Positions 19,612 to 31,673 of a stretch of 64,000 nucleotides of DNA are shown in pieces. The stretch covers positions 310,001 through 374,000 of the forward strand of contig CBDHHR010001146.1 in the NCBI GenBank assembly GCA_965263245.1. Direction: 5' to 3'. Made by a program: the position numbers and the translations under genes. Below the pieces are notes generated by a model that saw only the letters and a program-made list of their open reading frames with translations, had not been told where the DNA came from and ran no database searches. This DNA is from DT-68 sp965263245 (GTDB lineage: Bacteria; Bacillota_I; Bacilli_A; Mycoplasmatales; Metamycoplasmataceae). Position 1 is the first letter of the stretch, and every line of letters starts with the position of its first letter.

Positions 19612-22600
19612 TTAAGTTTGTCATAAATTTACATAACCATTTTTAGATACATTAATTTTAAGAACTCTAAGACTTGTTTCAAATGACATTGCTCAAAGAT
19701 TTTTAAATTCATCCTGGAAAATTACTAAACTTGTACTATTTATAATATTTGAACCTTTTAGCAATAAATCTCCACTTGTTTTATCATTATTAGAGGTTCA
19801 ACCAGTTTTTACATAACCGTTTTTAGAAGAATTTACTTTAAGAACTTGAGGCTTTGACCTCCTATATTTTTTTTTAGTTCCAGATGTTCATAAATTATTA
19901 AAATAATCTTGAAAAATTATTCCTTTATAACCATAAACAATATTTGAACCTTTTAGTAATGAATCACCACTTGTTTTATCATTGTCATTAATTCAACCAG
20001 TGTTTACATAACCATTACCACTTTGATTAACTTTAAGAACTTGAAGTTTTGTTTTTTCTCCCATTGCTCAAAGGTTTCCAAATGAATCTTGAAAAATTGC
20101 TCCAGTTGCACCATTAGCAATGTTTGAACCTTTTAGCAAAGAATCACCACTTGTTTTATCATTGTCATTAATTCAACCAGTGTTTACATAACCATTATTA
20201 CTTTGATTAACTTTAAGAACTTGAAGTGATTTTCCTTTTCCCATTGCTCAAAGATTTTTAAATTCATCTTGGAAAATTACTCCTTCTTCACCATCATTAA
20301 TGTTTGAACCTTTTAGTAATGCATCACCATTTGTTTTATCATTGTCATTAATTCAACCAGTGTTTACATAACCATTATTACTTTGATTAACTTTAAGAAC
20401 TTGAAGTGATGTTCCTTTTCCCATTGCTCAAAGATTTTTAAATTCATCTTGGAAAATTGTTCCTTCTTCACCATCATTAATATTTGAACCTTTTGTTAAT
20501 CCGTTATTTGCACTAGTTCAACCTGTAGTTTCATCATAACCATCACCACTTTGATTAACTTTAAGAACTTGAAGATTTGTTCCAAGCCCCATTGTTCAAA
20601 GATTTTTAAATTCATCTTGGAAAATTGTTCCAGTTGCACCATTAGTAATGTTTGAACCTTTTAGTAATGAATCACCACTTGCTTTATCATTGCCACTAAT
20701 TCAACCAGTTTTTACATAACCATTACCACTTTGATTAACTTTAAGAACTTGAAGATTTGTTCCATTTCCCATTGCTCAAAGGTTTTTAAATTCATCTTGG
20801 AAAATTCTTCCATTATTAGAAATAGTAATGTTTGAACCTTTTAATAATGGATCACCACTTGTTTTATCATTATTATCAGTTCAACCAGTACTTACATAAC
20901 CATCACCATTTTGATTTACTTTAAGAACTTGAAGTTTTGAATCACTTCCCATTGCTCAAAGGTTTTTAAATTTATCTTGAAAAATTTTTCCATTTGGACC
21001 TTCATCAATATTTGATCCTTTTAATAAATTAATTTTTTCAACATTAATATTTATTATTTCGCTTTTTTCATTATGAGTAATTGTTAATTCTACTTTTATT
21101 CTAGTTCCTATATTTAATGAAGAAATATTAGTTGTCATTTTTTCAATATCTTCATTAGTTAAAGTATTATTTTCAACTTTAAGTTGTTTTAAAATTGCTG
21201 ATTGAATTTCACTTTGGTTTTGAGTTGAAACATTAGGAGCAATTAAAATATCTTTATCAATTATTTTAGTTTTAATGTTTTTAATAACATAAATTTTTTG
21301 TTTAGCACTAAAACCACTTATTTCAATATTATTTGAAGCATTAGCTTTTGATAAAACAAGAGTAATTACAACCGGATCTTGATCATTAGCAGGTAAAAGT
21401 GCTTCAGAATTTTTAACTTCAACATTTACGTTTTTAAAATCAATGTTTGAATAACCATTTAATTTTGCAATTTCTTCTAAAATTTTAACTTTATTAGTAG
21501 TAATTTTTTGATCACCTGATTCACTACTATCAATTTCTACTGTTTTTACACTTAAAGATTCTAAATCTTTTTTTACCAAATTAAGATCAATGTTTGCAGT
21601 TTGTGAAGCAGACATTTGCTTGGCACTAAAGTCAGTTACTTCAATTGAAACACCTGGTTTTGAAAGAACAAGAGTAATTGCAACCGGACTTTGATCATTA
21701 GTGGGTAAAAGATCTTCAGAATCTTTAACTTCAATTCTAGTATTTCTAAAATCAATGTTTGAATAACCATTTATTTTTTTAATTGACTTTAATATTTCTA
21801 CTTTATTAGTTGTAATTTTTTGGTCAATAGCTCCACTAGTGTAAACTTCTACTGTTTGTGGTGTTAAAGCTTCTAAACTTGATTTAACTAAATTAACTGC
21901 TTGAGTATTTTTTAAAATTTGTTGATTAGACAATGATTTAGCTTTAAATCCACTTACTTCAATTGAAATTCCACTTTTTGAAAGAACAAGAGTAATTGGA
22001 GTTGAATCTTGATTGCTTGCAGCTAAAAGTGTTTCAGAATCTTTAACTTCAACGTTAACACCTTTAAGATCAATATTTGAATAACCATTTAGATTTTTAA
22101 TTTCTTCTAAAATTTTAACCTTATTTGTACTAATCTTATGATCACTTGCACTAGTTGTATCAATTTGCACTAATTTTGAGTTTAGTGATTCTAAATTATT
22201 TTTAACAAAGTTGAGATCAATATTTGCAATTTCTGAAAGAGACATTTGCTTTGCACTAAAACCAACTACTTCTACAGAAGCTTTAGATTTTGAAACCACA
22301 ATAGTAATTGGAACTGGATCTTCACTATTAATTGGTAAAAGTTCTTCAGAGTTTTTAATTTCTAAAGAGGCTCCATCTAAATTAATTGCATCATAACCAC
22401 TTATTTTTTGAATAGCTTTTAATATTTCTAACTTATTAGTAGTAATTTTTTGGTTAATAGCTCCACTGGTATAAACATTTACTACTTTTGTTCCTAATGC
22501 TTTTAAAGAGTCTTTAATTAAGTTAAGTTCAATTAAAGCTAGTTCAGAAATTGTTTTACTTCTTTTAACAAATATTGTTTTTTCTTTTTTAACTTCTTGA

Positions 22601-22971
22601 GAATAGTTTTCTTTTGAAACTTTAACTTTAATTTCTTGAAAACTAGTTGATATGTCTTTATCTTTTTCCATTAAAATTTCAATTGAAACACCTTTTAAAT
22701 TTGATTCGCCAATTAATTGCTTGATTTTTTTGATAATTTCTTCTTGGTTATTAGCAATGATTTTACCCTTTGCATCACTATTTAATTCAATTTGTCTTTC
22801 TAAAAGTGATTTTTCTTCAAGAATTTTAATTATTTTTAAAACATCTTCTTTACTTTGATCTTTTTGGTCTTTACTTTGACTAGTTAAAACAATCGGAGTA
22901 ACTATTGAAGGAATTAATACTCCAATTGTTGCTCCTAATAAAATAATTTTTTTAGTTTTTGTTAATTTCAT
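19612..22971 (-). CDS. Mvsp-like variable surface protein with two sets of tandem repeats
   Basis: A 1,119-residue surface protein. Its N-terminus MKLTKTKKIILLGATIGVLI is a signal/anchor segment without a lipobox Cys. Residues 40-655 contain six units of about 105 residues (strand, xKITTNKVEILKxI, GYSNID, VEVKxSExLL, PITLVLSK). Units 2-5 alternate in an A-B-A-B pattern: VYTSGAIDQKITTNK versus IDTTSASDHKISTNK. From about residue 655, eight 60-residue repeats follow, each with IFQDEFKNLWAMG, LQVLKVNQSGNGYV and TGWxxxNDKTSGDxLLKGSN; every one uses TGA Trp. The first TGA is at 20956, so a standard-code translation stops early; the real stop is TAA at 19612-19614. The repeat resembles the Mvsp proteins of M. 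mobile as I recall them. Promoter: see 22972-23075. Confidence 0.85.
19645..20985 (-). repeat. Eight tandem repeats of about 180 bp (60 residues) in the surface protein
   Basis: Direct repeats with spacing 168-201 bp, all multiples of three. Each contains the CCCATTGCTCAAAG-like block on the plus strand (near 19688, 19885, 20060, 20240, 20420, 20590, 20770, 20950), that is NLWAMG on the coding strand. Copies 4 and 5 are the most similar to each other, suggesting recent duplication or homogenisation. The copy nearest the stop is truncated. Confidence 0.85.
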
Positions 22972-23075
22972 AATTTCCTTACATTTTGATTATAAAATTG
23001 TTCCTTCTAAAAAAAAAAAAAAGGTTATTTAGTAAGCTAAAAAGCTTATTTGAAAGACTTTAAGATTTTTTTCAA
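22972..23075 (-). promoter_or_regulatory. Promoter region with 14-base homopolymer upstream of the Mvsp-like gene
   Basis: On the minus strand, a conserved block (AATCTTAAAGTCTTTCAAAT, AAGCTTTTTAGCTTACTAAA) is followed by a run of exactly 14 T (plus-strand A at 23009-23022). Fourteen bases later comes TATAAT, then AAGGAAATT and ATG. A 17-bp spacer would put the -35 hexamer inside the T run. The same arrangement recurs before the gene at 63375. Confidence 0.8.
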
Positions 23076-23230
23076 TCAAAAAATAATTAAATTATAATGT
23101 TTAATTTTATAGACTTATTTGGATTTAAAATATAAAAAATTATCAAAAAAATAAAATTTTGATAAAAATAAAAGTTTTAAGATTTTTTAAAATCAAAATA
23201 AGGTTAAATACTAGAAATTAATTAATATTT

Positions 23231-23830
23231 TTACTTTGAATAATATTCAACAATTAAAGCTTCATTAATTTCTTTGTTTAGCTCATTTCTTTGTGGTTTT
23301 CGATCGTAAGTACCTTTAAATTTATCTCTTGATAACCATTGAGCAGGACTTCTTTGGTCAATCGAATCAATTAGTTGTTTATTTTTTTGAAATTTTTCTT
23401 TAATTTCAATTACATCACCAATTTTTACATGAATTGAAGGTATGTTTGCTTTTTTATCATTTAGTTTAACATGATTATGGTTTACTATTTGTCTTGCTTG
23501 TTTTCTTGTTGCTGCAAAACCTAGTCTATAAACAATGTTATCTAATCTTGATTCAAGTGTTATTAAAAAGTTTTCACCCGTAACACCTTTTTCTTTAGCT
23601 GATTTTTTAAACGTTTTAAGAAACTGTTTTTCAGTCATTCCGTACATGTATTTTACTTTTTGTTTTTCTGTTAAATGTAGTGAATAATCTGAATGTTTTT
23701 TTCTTATTTGTCCGTGTTGTCCCGGAGCATAATTTCTTTGTTTTCCCTTAGCAAACTCTTTTTCGTTTTCTAAAATGGAAAAACCAAACCTTCTTGATTT
23801 TTTAAAAGTTGGACCAGTGTATCTAGACAT
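23231..23830 (-). CDS. rpsD: 30S ribosomal protein S4
   Basis: Primary 16S rRNA-binding protein of the small subunit, 199 aa. MSRYTGPTFKKSRRFGFSIL, GKQRNYAPGQHGQ and the S4 RNA-binding domain (LESRLDNIVYRLGFAATRKQARQ, NHNHVKLND) are canonical. The start at 23830 is preceded by GAAGGAG. It is monocistronic between a surface protein and the EzrA-like gene. In many bacteria S4 represses its own synthesis; I see no obvious leader structure here. Confidence 0.97.
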   Translation of the reverse strand: MSRYTGPTFKKSRRFGFSILENEKEFAKGKQRNYAPGQHGQIRKKHSDYSLHLTEKQKVKYMYGMTEKQFLKTFKKSAKEKGVTGENFLITLESRLDNIVYRLGFAATRKQARQIVNHNHVKLNDKKANIPSIHVKIGDVIEIKEKFQKNKQLIDSIDQRSPAQWLSRDKFKGTYDRKPQRNELNKEINEALIVEYYSK

Positions 23831-24008
23831 AAGATTTCTCCTTCACATACTTAAAGGGTGATGTTCTAAAATATATGTTTAAACTCTAATATTTTCAACA
23901 TTCAGCAAGTTTACTTATAATCTAAAATCATAGCTTAAAATTTATATTTATACATCACAGCTGTATTTATGCTTATACATTTTAACATAATTTATTTATA
24001 ATTTCAAT

Positions 24009-25700
24009 ATGAGCAATGCTAAAATATTCATTTTTATATTAATTCCTATAGCGGCTATTTTTTTATTTATTACAATTTTTTTATTTATTACGTATTTTAA
24101 AAGTAGAAGCATTTCTTCTAAAAGTAAATTTATTTTAAAAAATGTTGATTCTAAAAGGTTAGAAAGAATGGACGTTATACTTAAAGAAATTAAGGTTGTT
24201 TCATCCAAAAAAACCAAATGAATCAACATTGAAAAAGATTTAATTACAATTTATAATAAAATAGATAATTTGACTTATGAAATTAATTCAATTTTTAAAA
24301 TTTATTCTACTCCAAACCAAAATAAAAATTCGTATCGACAATTTAAAAAAGATTTTTTAATTATTAAAAAAGAAATTGCAAAAATTAATTTACTCGAAAA
24401 AGAATTCAATGCTAAGTCGAGCAAAATCACCAAACAAAAAGAGTATTTAAACAAAGAATATGTTTTTTATAGAAAAATTTTAAGAGACACGCAATCAGTT
24501 TATAAAGAAAATATGCTTCAACTAACCAATATTTCTGAGCCCATTGCTAATTTTTTTAATAAGATTAACGACATTGATGAAAACTACCATCAATATTTAG
24601 AAGAGTTAAACACCAACAAGGCTTTAGAAGCATTAAAACTTTACATTGAACATGTTAATAAAACTATTTTGATTGTTTCAGAAGCCGAAAAAATTGAAAC
24701 GCACCTTTTTATTACAATCAAAAACTATATTCAAAATTTATTTGATAGTTATAAATTGAAAAAAAAGGAATTAAACATCTCTTTCAGTCACATTAATTTT
24801 AAAGAAAACATTGACAATATTTCTAAAATTTATTTAGAAGCAATTGATGATTATAAAAATTTAAATTTTGATAAAACAAAAAACAAAATTATTCAAATAT
24901 ATAAATCAATTAAATCAATTGAAAATTTAATTAATTTTGAAGTTATTTGTAGAAACAAATTCGTTTCTAAAATCGATTTAATCAAAAAAGAAATTAAAAA
25001 TATTTTTAATCAATACAAATTGATAAATTTAAAAATTAAAAAATTAGTTGGAGAAGGAAAAAAAATTAATGATGAGTTAGACACTAATATCAAATTAAAT
25101 AAGATTAATTTTATTAAATTTAAAAATTCAACTAAAAATTTTGAAAGTTTGTTTAAAAATAAAAACGTTCCTTATTCTTCAAAAATTATAAGAATAAAAG
25201 AGCTACTTGATCATTCAAATTTATTAATTGATTCAATGAATCAAACTTTTGAAGATATTTGAGCCTTAGACATTGAAACCACAGTTTTAAAAAACAAATT
25301 TAGAAAATTTGAAACAGCTTTAAACGAAATTAATTCTAATGTAAAAACATACGAACTTATTTTAAATCCAAAAGTTATGCAGCAAAAAGATAATGTTGAA
25401 AAATTATTATTAGAAGCTTCTAAACTAGTTTACAATAATAAATTTAATGAATTATTAAAGCAAAAACTTGATTTAATTGTTTCGAATATTTCCCATTTAT
25501 ACAGCGTTGTTAACGGCAATATTCAATTAGCAGAAATTACTAAAAATTTAATAAATTTTTTAGCTCCTAAACGATCTTCGAATAGTGATTTACACGCAAA
25601 TTTAAATTTAATTGAAAATTATTACCTTATGGGTAAATACGCTTTATCACTAAATTTAATTATTGAAGAATTAAATAAATTAAAAAAAATTAAAAATTAA
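24009..25700 (+). CDS. EzrA-like septation ring regulator, single-pass membrane coiled-coil protein
   Basis: A 563-residue protein with one N-terminal membrane segment (residues 4-31, IFIFILIPIAAIFLFITIFL) and then an all-helical, lysine-rich body with spectrin-like helices. This is the EzrA architecture. The C-terminal segment NLINFLAPKRSSNSDLHANL...ENYYLMGKYALSLNLIIEEL resembles the EzrA ending (NRYRS...AExLFxxxEYxxAL), which is my main sequence argument; overall identity to Firmicute EzrA must be low. TGA at 24220 and 25259 are Trp. TATAAT at 23997-24002 is 6 nt before ATG. Probable role: control of FtsZ assembly or a structural membrane-linked rod. Confidence 0.6.
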
Positions 25701-25757
25701 ACTCACTAATTATTTTTTGTTATTTAAAATAAATAAAATTTAAACTATAATTAATTT

Positions 25758-28658
25758 ATGATATTTACTCCTTTACACATCAACACTGAATATTCGTTTG
25801 GTAAATCTTTAATTAGAATTGATAAACTAATTGAAAAAGCTAAAGCCATTGGTCTTAAAAAATTATTAATTACCGATAAGAATAACTTATTTGGAGTTTC
25901 TGAATTTATTTATAAATGTAAGAAAAATAACATTAAACCAATTATCGGGATTGAACTAGATGTTGAAAATTTTCAATTAATTTTAATTGCAAAAAATTAT
26001 GAAGGTTTTGTACATTTAAACGAACTTTCAACCAAAAAAATGTATGGCGAAGAAATTAAAAAAGACGACATTAACTATGCTAATATTTTTATAATTGACC
26101 ATCCTAAAAATGGTTGTTATTATAAAAATGACACAATATTAGATTTTGAAAATTTTTGAATTGGTTCTAACGATCCAAAAAGTTCAAACGAAATTTTTGT
26201 TCAAGAGGGAATGTTTTTAGAAGAAGAAGATTATGAAACATTAGAATTTCTTTATAAAATGAATAAAGACGAAACTAATTTAAGTGATGTTAAAGCTTTA
26301 GATTTTAAAATTGAAAATAAAAATTGGTATCAAGTTATTGAATCATTAACTGATGAATGTAATTTTGAATTTCCCAAAAACTTAAAAATTCTTCCAAAGT
26401 TTCCAAATCAAGAAAAAATAACTTCAAACCAGTATTTGAAAAAAATTTTAACTAAAAATTTTAAAGAAAAATTATCACATGTTAGTCTTGAAAATAGAGA
26501 AATTTATTTAAAAAGAATTAAGTACGAAATTGAAATTATTGAAAAACTAAAATTTGAAGATTATTTTTTAATTATTTGGGATTTAGTAAAATGAGCTAAA
26601 GAACAAAAAATATTAATTGGACCGGGTAGAGGTTCTTCTTCTGGTTCACTTGTTTCTTACATTTTAGACATTACTGAAATTGACCCGATAAAATATAATT
26701 TGTTTTTTGAAAGATTTTTAAATCCTAAAAGATCAACAATGCCAGACATTGACATTGATATTCAAGATAACAAAAGAAATGATGTTCTTAAATATTTATT
26801 TGATAAATACGGATCTAAAAATGTTGGATTAATTTCTACTTTTTCACGTCTTGGTGCAAAAAGTGCAATTAGAGATGTAGCAAGGTATTTTAACGTTCCG
26901 ATGAGAGATGTAAACATATTGTCAAAATTAATTCCAAATGATTTAAATTTAAAACAAGCTTATGAACAAAAATCTAATTTTAGAGCCTTAATTAATTCAT
27001 CTTCAAATAACCAAAAAATTTTTAAATTAGCCCAGAAAATAGAAGGTTTACCAAGACAATTTTCTACCCATGCGGCCGGAATTGTAATTTCAGACGAAAA
27101 TCTTAATAACAAAATCGCAACAATTAAAGGTAATGAAGATTTTAACCAAATTCAATCATCAATGGATCATTTAGAAGATTTTAAATTATTAAAAATTGAT
27201 TTACTAGGTTTAAGAAATTTAACCATTATTCAAAGAATTCAAGAAGAAATATTTAAAAATGAAAACAAAAAAGTTTTTTTATCTAAAATTCCTTTAAACG
27301 ATGAAAAAACATTAAAACTTTTATCTTCAGGGAAAACAAACGGTGTTTTTCAACTTGAATCTTACGGTATGAAAAAAACTTTAATAGAAGTGGGGGTTGA
27401 TACTTTTGATGATATTGTTGCAATTATTTCATTATTTAGACCCGGACCAATTGATAATATAAAAGTGTATGCAAGTAGAAAAAACGATAATGCAACAATT
27501 GAGAAAGTTTCTAAAGATTTTGACAAAATAACAAAAAACACTTTTGGAATAATAGTTTATCAAGAACAAATAATTGAAATAGCACAAAAAATTTCCGGAA
27601 TGACTCGTGCTGAAGCAGACATTTTAAGAAGAGCAATTGGTAAAAAAGAGCTTAAATTAATTAACTCATTAAAAGAAAGATTTATTAACGGAGCAATAAA
27701 TAAAGGATATTCTCAAGAAGAATCGCTAAAAATTTATAATTTAATAGAAAGATTTGCAGATTATGGATTTAATAAATCTCATGCTGTTGCATACGGTAAA
27801 TTATCTTATTGAATGGGTTTTTTAAAAGCAAGATTTAAGTTTGAATTTTACACTGCCTTATTAGATTATTCGATTTCTTCGCAAACAACACTTAGAAGAT
27901 ACATTAACGAGGCAAAAGAAGAACAAATTGAAGTTATTTCACCTTCAATTAACTTATCACAAGCAAAAGTGGTAAATCAAAATAAAAAAATAATTCTCCC
28001 GCTTCAAATCATTAAAGGATTTGGGTTTTCGGCTAATAATAAATTGTTAGAAGAAAGAAAAAAAGGACAATTTAAAGATTTTTTTGATTTTGTTTCAAGG
28101 GTAAAACACTCAGGTCTTGGCGAAAGTATGATTGAATTATTAATCAAAACAAACACTTTAAGAGAATTTGGAAATATGCAATCACTTTTAGACTCTTTAC
28201 CATCAGCTTTAAGGTATTCAAACATGGTTACCATTGAAGAAGAAGGTCAATTAATAATTGACAAAAACATTATTAGTAAACCTAAATTAATTATTTCTGA
28301 AAGAAATATTTCAGACGAAATTTTTAATGAAAAAAAACTTTTTGGGTTTCAACTAAACGCATTTTTAACTTCTTCAAAAGAAAATGAAAATAAATTAATC
28401 AATTTAAAATTGGGAGAAATCAAAGAAGTTGTGTTTTTAGTTGAAAGAATTATTAAAATAAACACTAAAAATAACCAAAAAATGGCAAAAATAGTTATTT
28501 CTGATTCGACCACTTCTGTTGATTTGATTGTTTTTCCGCAAGTTTATAAATTTATTGAATTTACAAAAGAAAAATCAATTGTAAAAGGTTTGGTAAAATG
28601 TTCAATGAGAAACCAAACAAAAACGTTTATATTAGAAAGACAATGGAAGGAATTTTAA
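25758..28658 (+). CDS. dnaE: DNA polymerase III alpha subunit, DnaE type
   Basis: C-family replicative polymerase, 966 aa. An N-terminal PHP domain begins FTPLHINTEYSFGKSLIRID. The palm follows with GPGRGSSSGSLVSYILDITEIDP, the catalytic aspartates in TMPDIDIDIQD near residue 328, FSTHAAGIVIS, DLLGLRNLTII, and SLFRPGPIDN...YQEQIIEIAQKISGM. The C-terminal region with an OB-fold segment is present, but no DEDD exonuclease is inserted, so this is DnaE rather than PolC. TGA codons (26157, 26591, 27810) are Trp. TATAAT at 25746-25751 stands 6 nt before ATG. The exonuclease gene follows after one base. Confidence 0.95.
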
Positions 28659-28659
28659 A

Positions 28660-29646
28660 ATGAAAAACATTTTATTAATTGACGGAAACTCAATTACTTA
28701 CAGAGCTTATTATGCTACTGCTAATTCTCCACAAGGAATTTTAACTAATTCAAAGGGTGAACCGGTTAACGCAATTTTAGTTTTAAACAGAATTATTAAA
28801 AGAGCAATCGAAAATTACAAACCAACTCACATTTTAATAGCATTTGATGCCGGTTCAGAAACTTTTAGACATGAAGAAATGTCAGATTATAAATCTGGTA
28901 GAAGCAAAACACCAGAAGAACTTTTATTTCAAATTCCGATTGTTAAAGAAATGATTGACTTAATGGGAATTAAACATTTTGAACTTAATTTAATTGAAGC
29001 CGATGATATTATCGCAACCATTGCACTAAAGTATTACAATCAATACAAAATAAACATTTTATCTTCTGATAAAGACCTTTTACAGCTTGTTTCAAAAAAC
29101 ATTAACATTATTCAACCCCAAAATAATAACAAAGAAGATAAAATTATTAATTTAGATAATTTTGAAAAAATAAATGGTCATAAACCATCACAAGTTGTTG
29201 ATTTTAAAGGATTAGTTGGTGATAGTTCTGATAGTCTTCCTGGGGTTAAGGGACTAGGACCTAAAACCGCCAATAAATTATTGGAAAAATTTCAAAACCT
29301 TGAAAACATTTATCAAAACCTTGAAAACCTTAATGATTCTTTAAAAAATAAGCTAATTGAAGATAAAGAAATGGCAATAAAGTGTAAAAAACTAGCAACC
29401 CTTAAATTTGATGTTGAAATCCCTTACCAAATTGATGATTTAGAATTTAAAAATATTATTGTTTCAAAACTAATAGATTTTTATAAAAAATATGAATTAA
29501 GTTCATTAATCCCACCAAAAGAACCAATTGTTCCTAAAAAAGAAAGTTCAATTGAAAAAAAACAAAGTTCGGTTGAAAAAAAAGAAAATCCGGTTGAAAA
29601 AAAACCTCCAAAACAAAATAAAAAATTTACAAATATTTTGTTTTAA
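28660..29646 (+). CDS. Stand-alone 5'-3' exonuclease (PolA N-terminal domain homologue)
   Basis: A 328-residue FEN-like exonuclease related to the N-terminal domain of DNA polymerase I, expected to remove RNA primers and flaps. LLIDGNSITYRAYYA, FDAGSETFRHE, EADDIIATIA, SSDKDLLQLV and the H3TH segment GDSSDSLPGVKGLGPKTANKLL are all clear; the acidic metal-binding residues are in place. No polymerase domain follows, as in other mollicutes. The C-terminal 40 residues are a low-complexity tail with three or four (E/S)xxVEKK-type units. It is cotranscribed with dnaE (one-base gap), which joins the primer-removal and polymerase functions. Confidence 0.93.
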   Translation: MKNILLIDGNSITYRAYYATANSPQGILTNSKGEPVNAILVLNRIIKRAIENYKPTHILIAFDAGSETFRHEEMSDYKSGRSKTPEELLFQIPIVKEMIDLMGIKHFELNLIEADDIIATIALKYYNQYKINILSSDKDLLQLVSKNINIIQPQNNNKEDKIINLDNFEKINGHKPSQVVDFKGLVGDSSDSLPGVKGLGPKTANKLLEKFQNLENIYQNLENLNDSLKNKLIEDKEMAIKCKKLATLKFDVEIPYQIDDLEFKNIIVSKLIDFYKKYELSSLIPPKEPIVPKKESSIEKKQSSVEKKENPVEKKPPKQNKKFTNILF

Positions 29647-29832
29647 TTTTATAAAAAAAATTAAAAATGTTAATAACTATTTAATTCATTTAAAACATTA
29701 TAAATTGAGCATGTTTTTATGTTAATAATTTTTTTTAAAACCTAATAAAAAAGATTCAAAAAATATTTTATTTTAAGACTTTATTTAATTTATTTTATAC
29801 TTTTATTAAGTAAGAAAAAAGAGGGAAAATTT
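29647..29832. other. Non-coding spacer between the exonuclease and helicase-loader genes
   Basis: About 185 AT-rich bases. AAGAGGG at 29819-29825 is the ribosome-binding site of the next gene. A TATACTTTT at 29796-29804 could serve as its -10 region. I see no RNA gene. Confidence 0.4.
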
Positions 29833-30759
29833 ATGGAAAACCAAAAGTTTATTATTGAGGTTAAAAATCCTTTAAACAAGGATGATTTTATTAGATTGAG
29901 GTTTTTATATTTACCAATCATTGGTAATGATTCTGCAATGTTATATTCACTTTTAAATGATTTGTATTTACTTGATAAACATAAAAAGATGTTTTTAAAT
30001 TGAAAAGAAATCAAAAACATTTTAAAAATTTCGTATGAAGATCTTGAAATTGCAAAAAATAAATTAGAAGCAATCGGTTTATTAACAAGTTTTGAAAAGT
30101 CAGATAATGTTACTTTTATTTATTCGTTAAATAAACCTTCAAGTGCTCAAAACATTAGAAAAAACAACGTTATTTTGTACAAAGAAATTATTAAAAATGT
30201 TGGCGAAAGAACTTTTGAAAAAATTTATTTTCATTACCACAAAAATTTACTAGATAAGTCTGAATATAAAAACATTACTTTAAAATACCAAGAAGTATTT
30301 AAAATGCACAAGCAAGAAGAAAATAAAAACACCCTTTTAATTCCTTTATACCAAATTGATTCTGTTGAACAAGCAATTAAAGAACTAAACTCTTTACAAT
30401 TTATTTACTTTTTAACTTCCGAAAAAGCTAGTCCTTCACAAATAAGTTTAATTAACAGAATTCAACTTCAAAATATTAGCTATCATTCACTAAATTTAAT
30501 AATTAATTATTCTTTTGAAAAAAATGGTTTTATAGTCAATAATCACGTTGAAAAAATTGCTAATGATTTAATTTCAAAATCTATTTATTCTCCTCAAGCA
30601 ATTGAACAAGAACTTTTAAACGCGAGAAACAATCTAAAAAAAACTAAGTTTGGTGGTGAAAATAAAAAAAACTTAAAGAAAGACCAAACTGAAGATGATA
30701 ATAGTTTATCTTCAAAAGATTGAAGGGATATTTTCAAAAAACTCGGAGGAGACTTATAG
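29833..30759 (+). CDS. DnaB/DnaD-like primosome (helicase-loading) protein
   Basis: A 308-residue protein resembling Firmicute DnaB/DnaD replication initiation proteins. It has an N-terminal winged-helix-like region (DFIRLRFLYLPIIGNDSAML, LNWKEIKNILKISYEDLEIAKNKLEAIGLL) and a C-terminal DDBH2-like helical part (INRIQLQNISYHSLNLIINYSF...ARNNLKK) that in the family binds DNA. TGA at 30001 and 30721 are Trp. It ends at TAG 30757-30759, where the G also starts the GTG of the next gene. Since that gene is dnaI, the pair very likely loads the DnaB helicase encoded at 37696. Confidence 0.8.
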
Positions 30760-31580
30760 TGAATTTAAACAAGGATTCGTTATTAAAAAAACTTCTTAAA
30801 AATAAACGAATTTCTAGTAAAGCAAATCAGTTAAAACTTTCAAAAAAACAATTATTTAGCATTCTTCCAATATTAATTGATATGAACGAAGAAAAAGAGG
30901 ACAACACAAGAGAAACTTTTACTTCATTTGACTTAATTGATGGAAAAATTAAAAGAATTTCGGTTCTTTCAGAGTTTGGTAAAAAAAAATCTTTTTTAAA
31001 TAACGTTGTAACTCAGAACATAAATTTTGTTGATTTTGAAATCGAAAAAAAGTTTTTTCAAGAAGAAAACCGGAAAAAATTAGTTAGTAGTTTTTCTAAA
31101 TTAATCGCACAACCTTTTAGTAAACAAAAAGGTTTTTATATTTACGGAAAAACCGGAATTGGTAAAACTTTTTTAATGAAACGTTTTGCAAAAAAACTTG
31201 CCGAAAGAAACAAAAAAGTAGGGTTTATTAACATTTCTAACTTGGTTTCAACTTTAAAATCTTATTTTAATAAAGAAAGTGGTTATGGTCATGTTCTTTC
31301 AATTTTAAAAAAGGTTGAATATTTATTTATCGATGATATTGGTTCTGAAAACATTACTTCGTGATTTAGGGATGAAATTCTTTTTTTAATCCTAAATGAC
31401 AGAATGGAAAAAGGAAATGTAACTTTTTTTTCTTCTAATTTTTCAATCAAAAAACTAGAAAGCATTCAAGCAAAAACGAGTAATCAAAAAGTTTTGGATA
31501 AAAATAAATCTGAACGATTAATAACGAGAATTAAGGCACTTTCAGCCGAAATTCACCTAATAGGTTCTAATAAAAGATAA
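30759..31580 (+). CDS. dnaI: Helicase loader DnaI (AAA+ ATPase)
   Basis: AAA+ protein of the DnaC/DnaI type, 273 aa. Walker A GKTGIGKTFLMKRFAKKLAE lies near residue 130, Walker B YLFIDDIGSEN near 190, and sensor region FFSSNFSIKKLES near 225. The GTG start overlaps the TAG of the previous gene by one base and has GGAGGAG seven bases upstream, a strong site. TGA at 31362 is Trp in NITSWFRDEIL. It loads the replicative helicase in concert with the upstream DnaB/DnaD-like protein. Confidence 0.92.
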
Positions 31581-31673
31581 CAATTTTAATTTAAAAATTT
31601 AGTATAATTTCTTAATATGTTTTGATTTAAAGGATTTATTCTAAATTAAAAGATATTAAAAAAAGGAGTAAAA

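Noticed and set aside
19645..20985. Regularly spaced repeats considered as CRISPR-like or non-coding satellite
   Set aside because: Spacing is about 180 bp and always a multiple of three; the repeats encode a continuous 60-residue protein repeat in frame with the upstream gene.
20956..22971. Mvsp-like gene ending at 20956
   Set aside because: The stop there is TGA, read as Trp in the repeated NLWAMG motif; the frame continues to TAA at 19612.
23831..24008. Possible tRNA between rpsD and the EzrA-like gene
   Set aside because: No T-loop (GGTTCGAATCC-like) or acceptor pairing could be found here or in other spacers.
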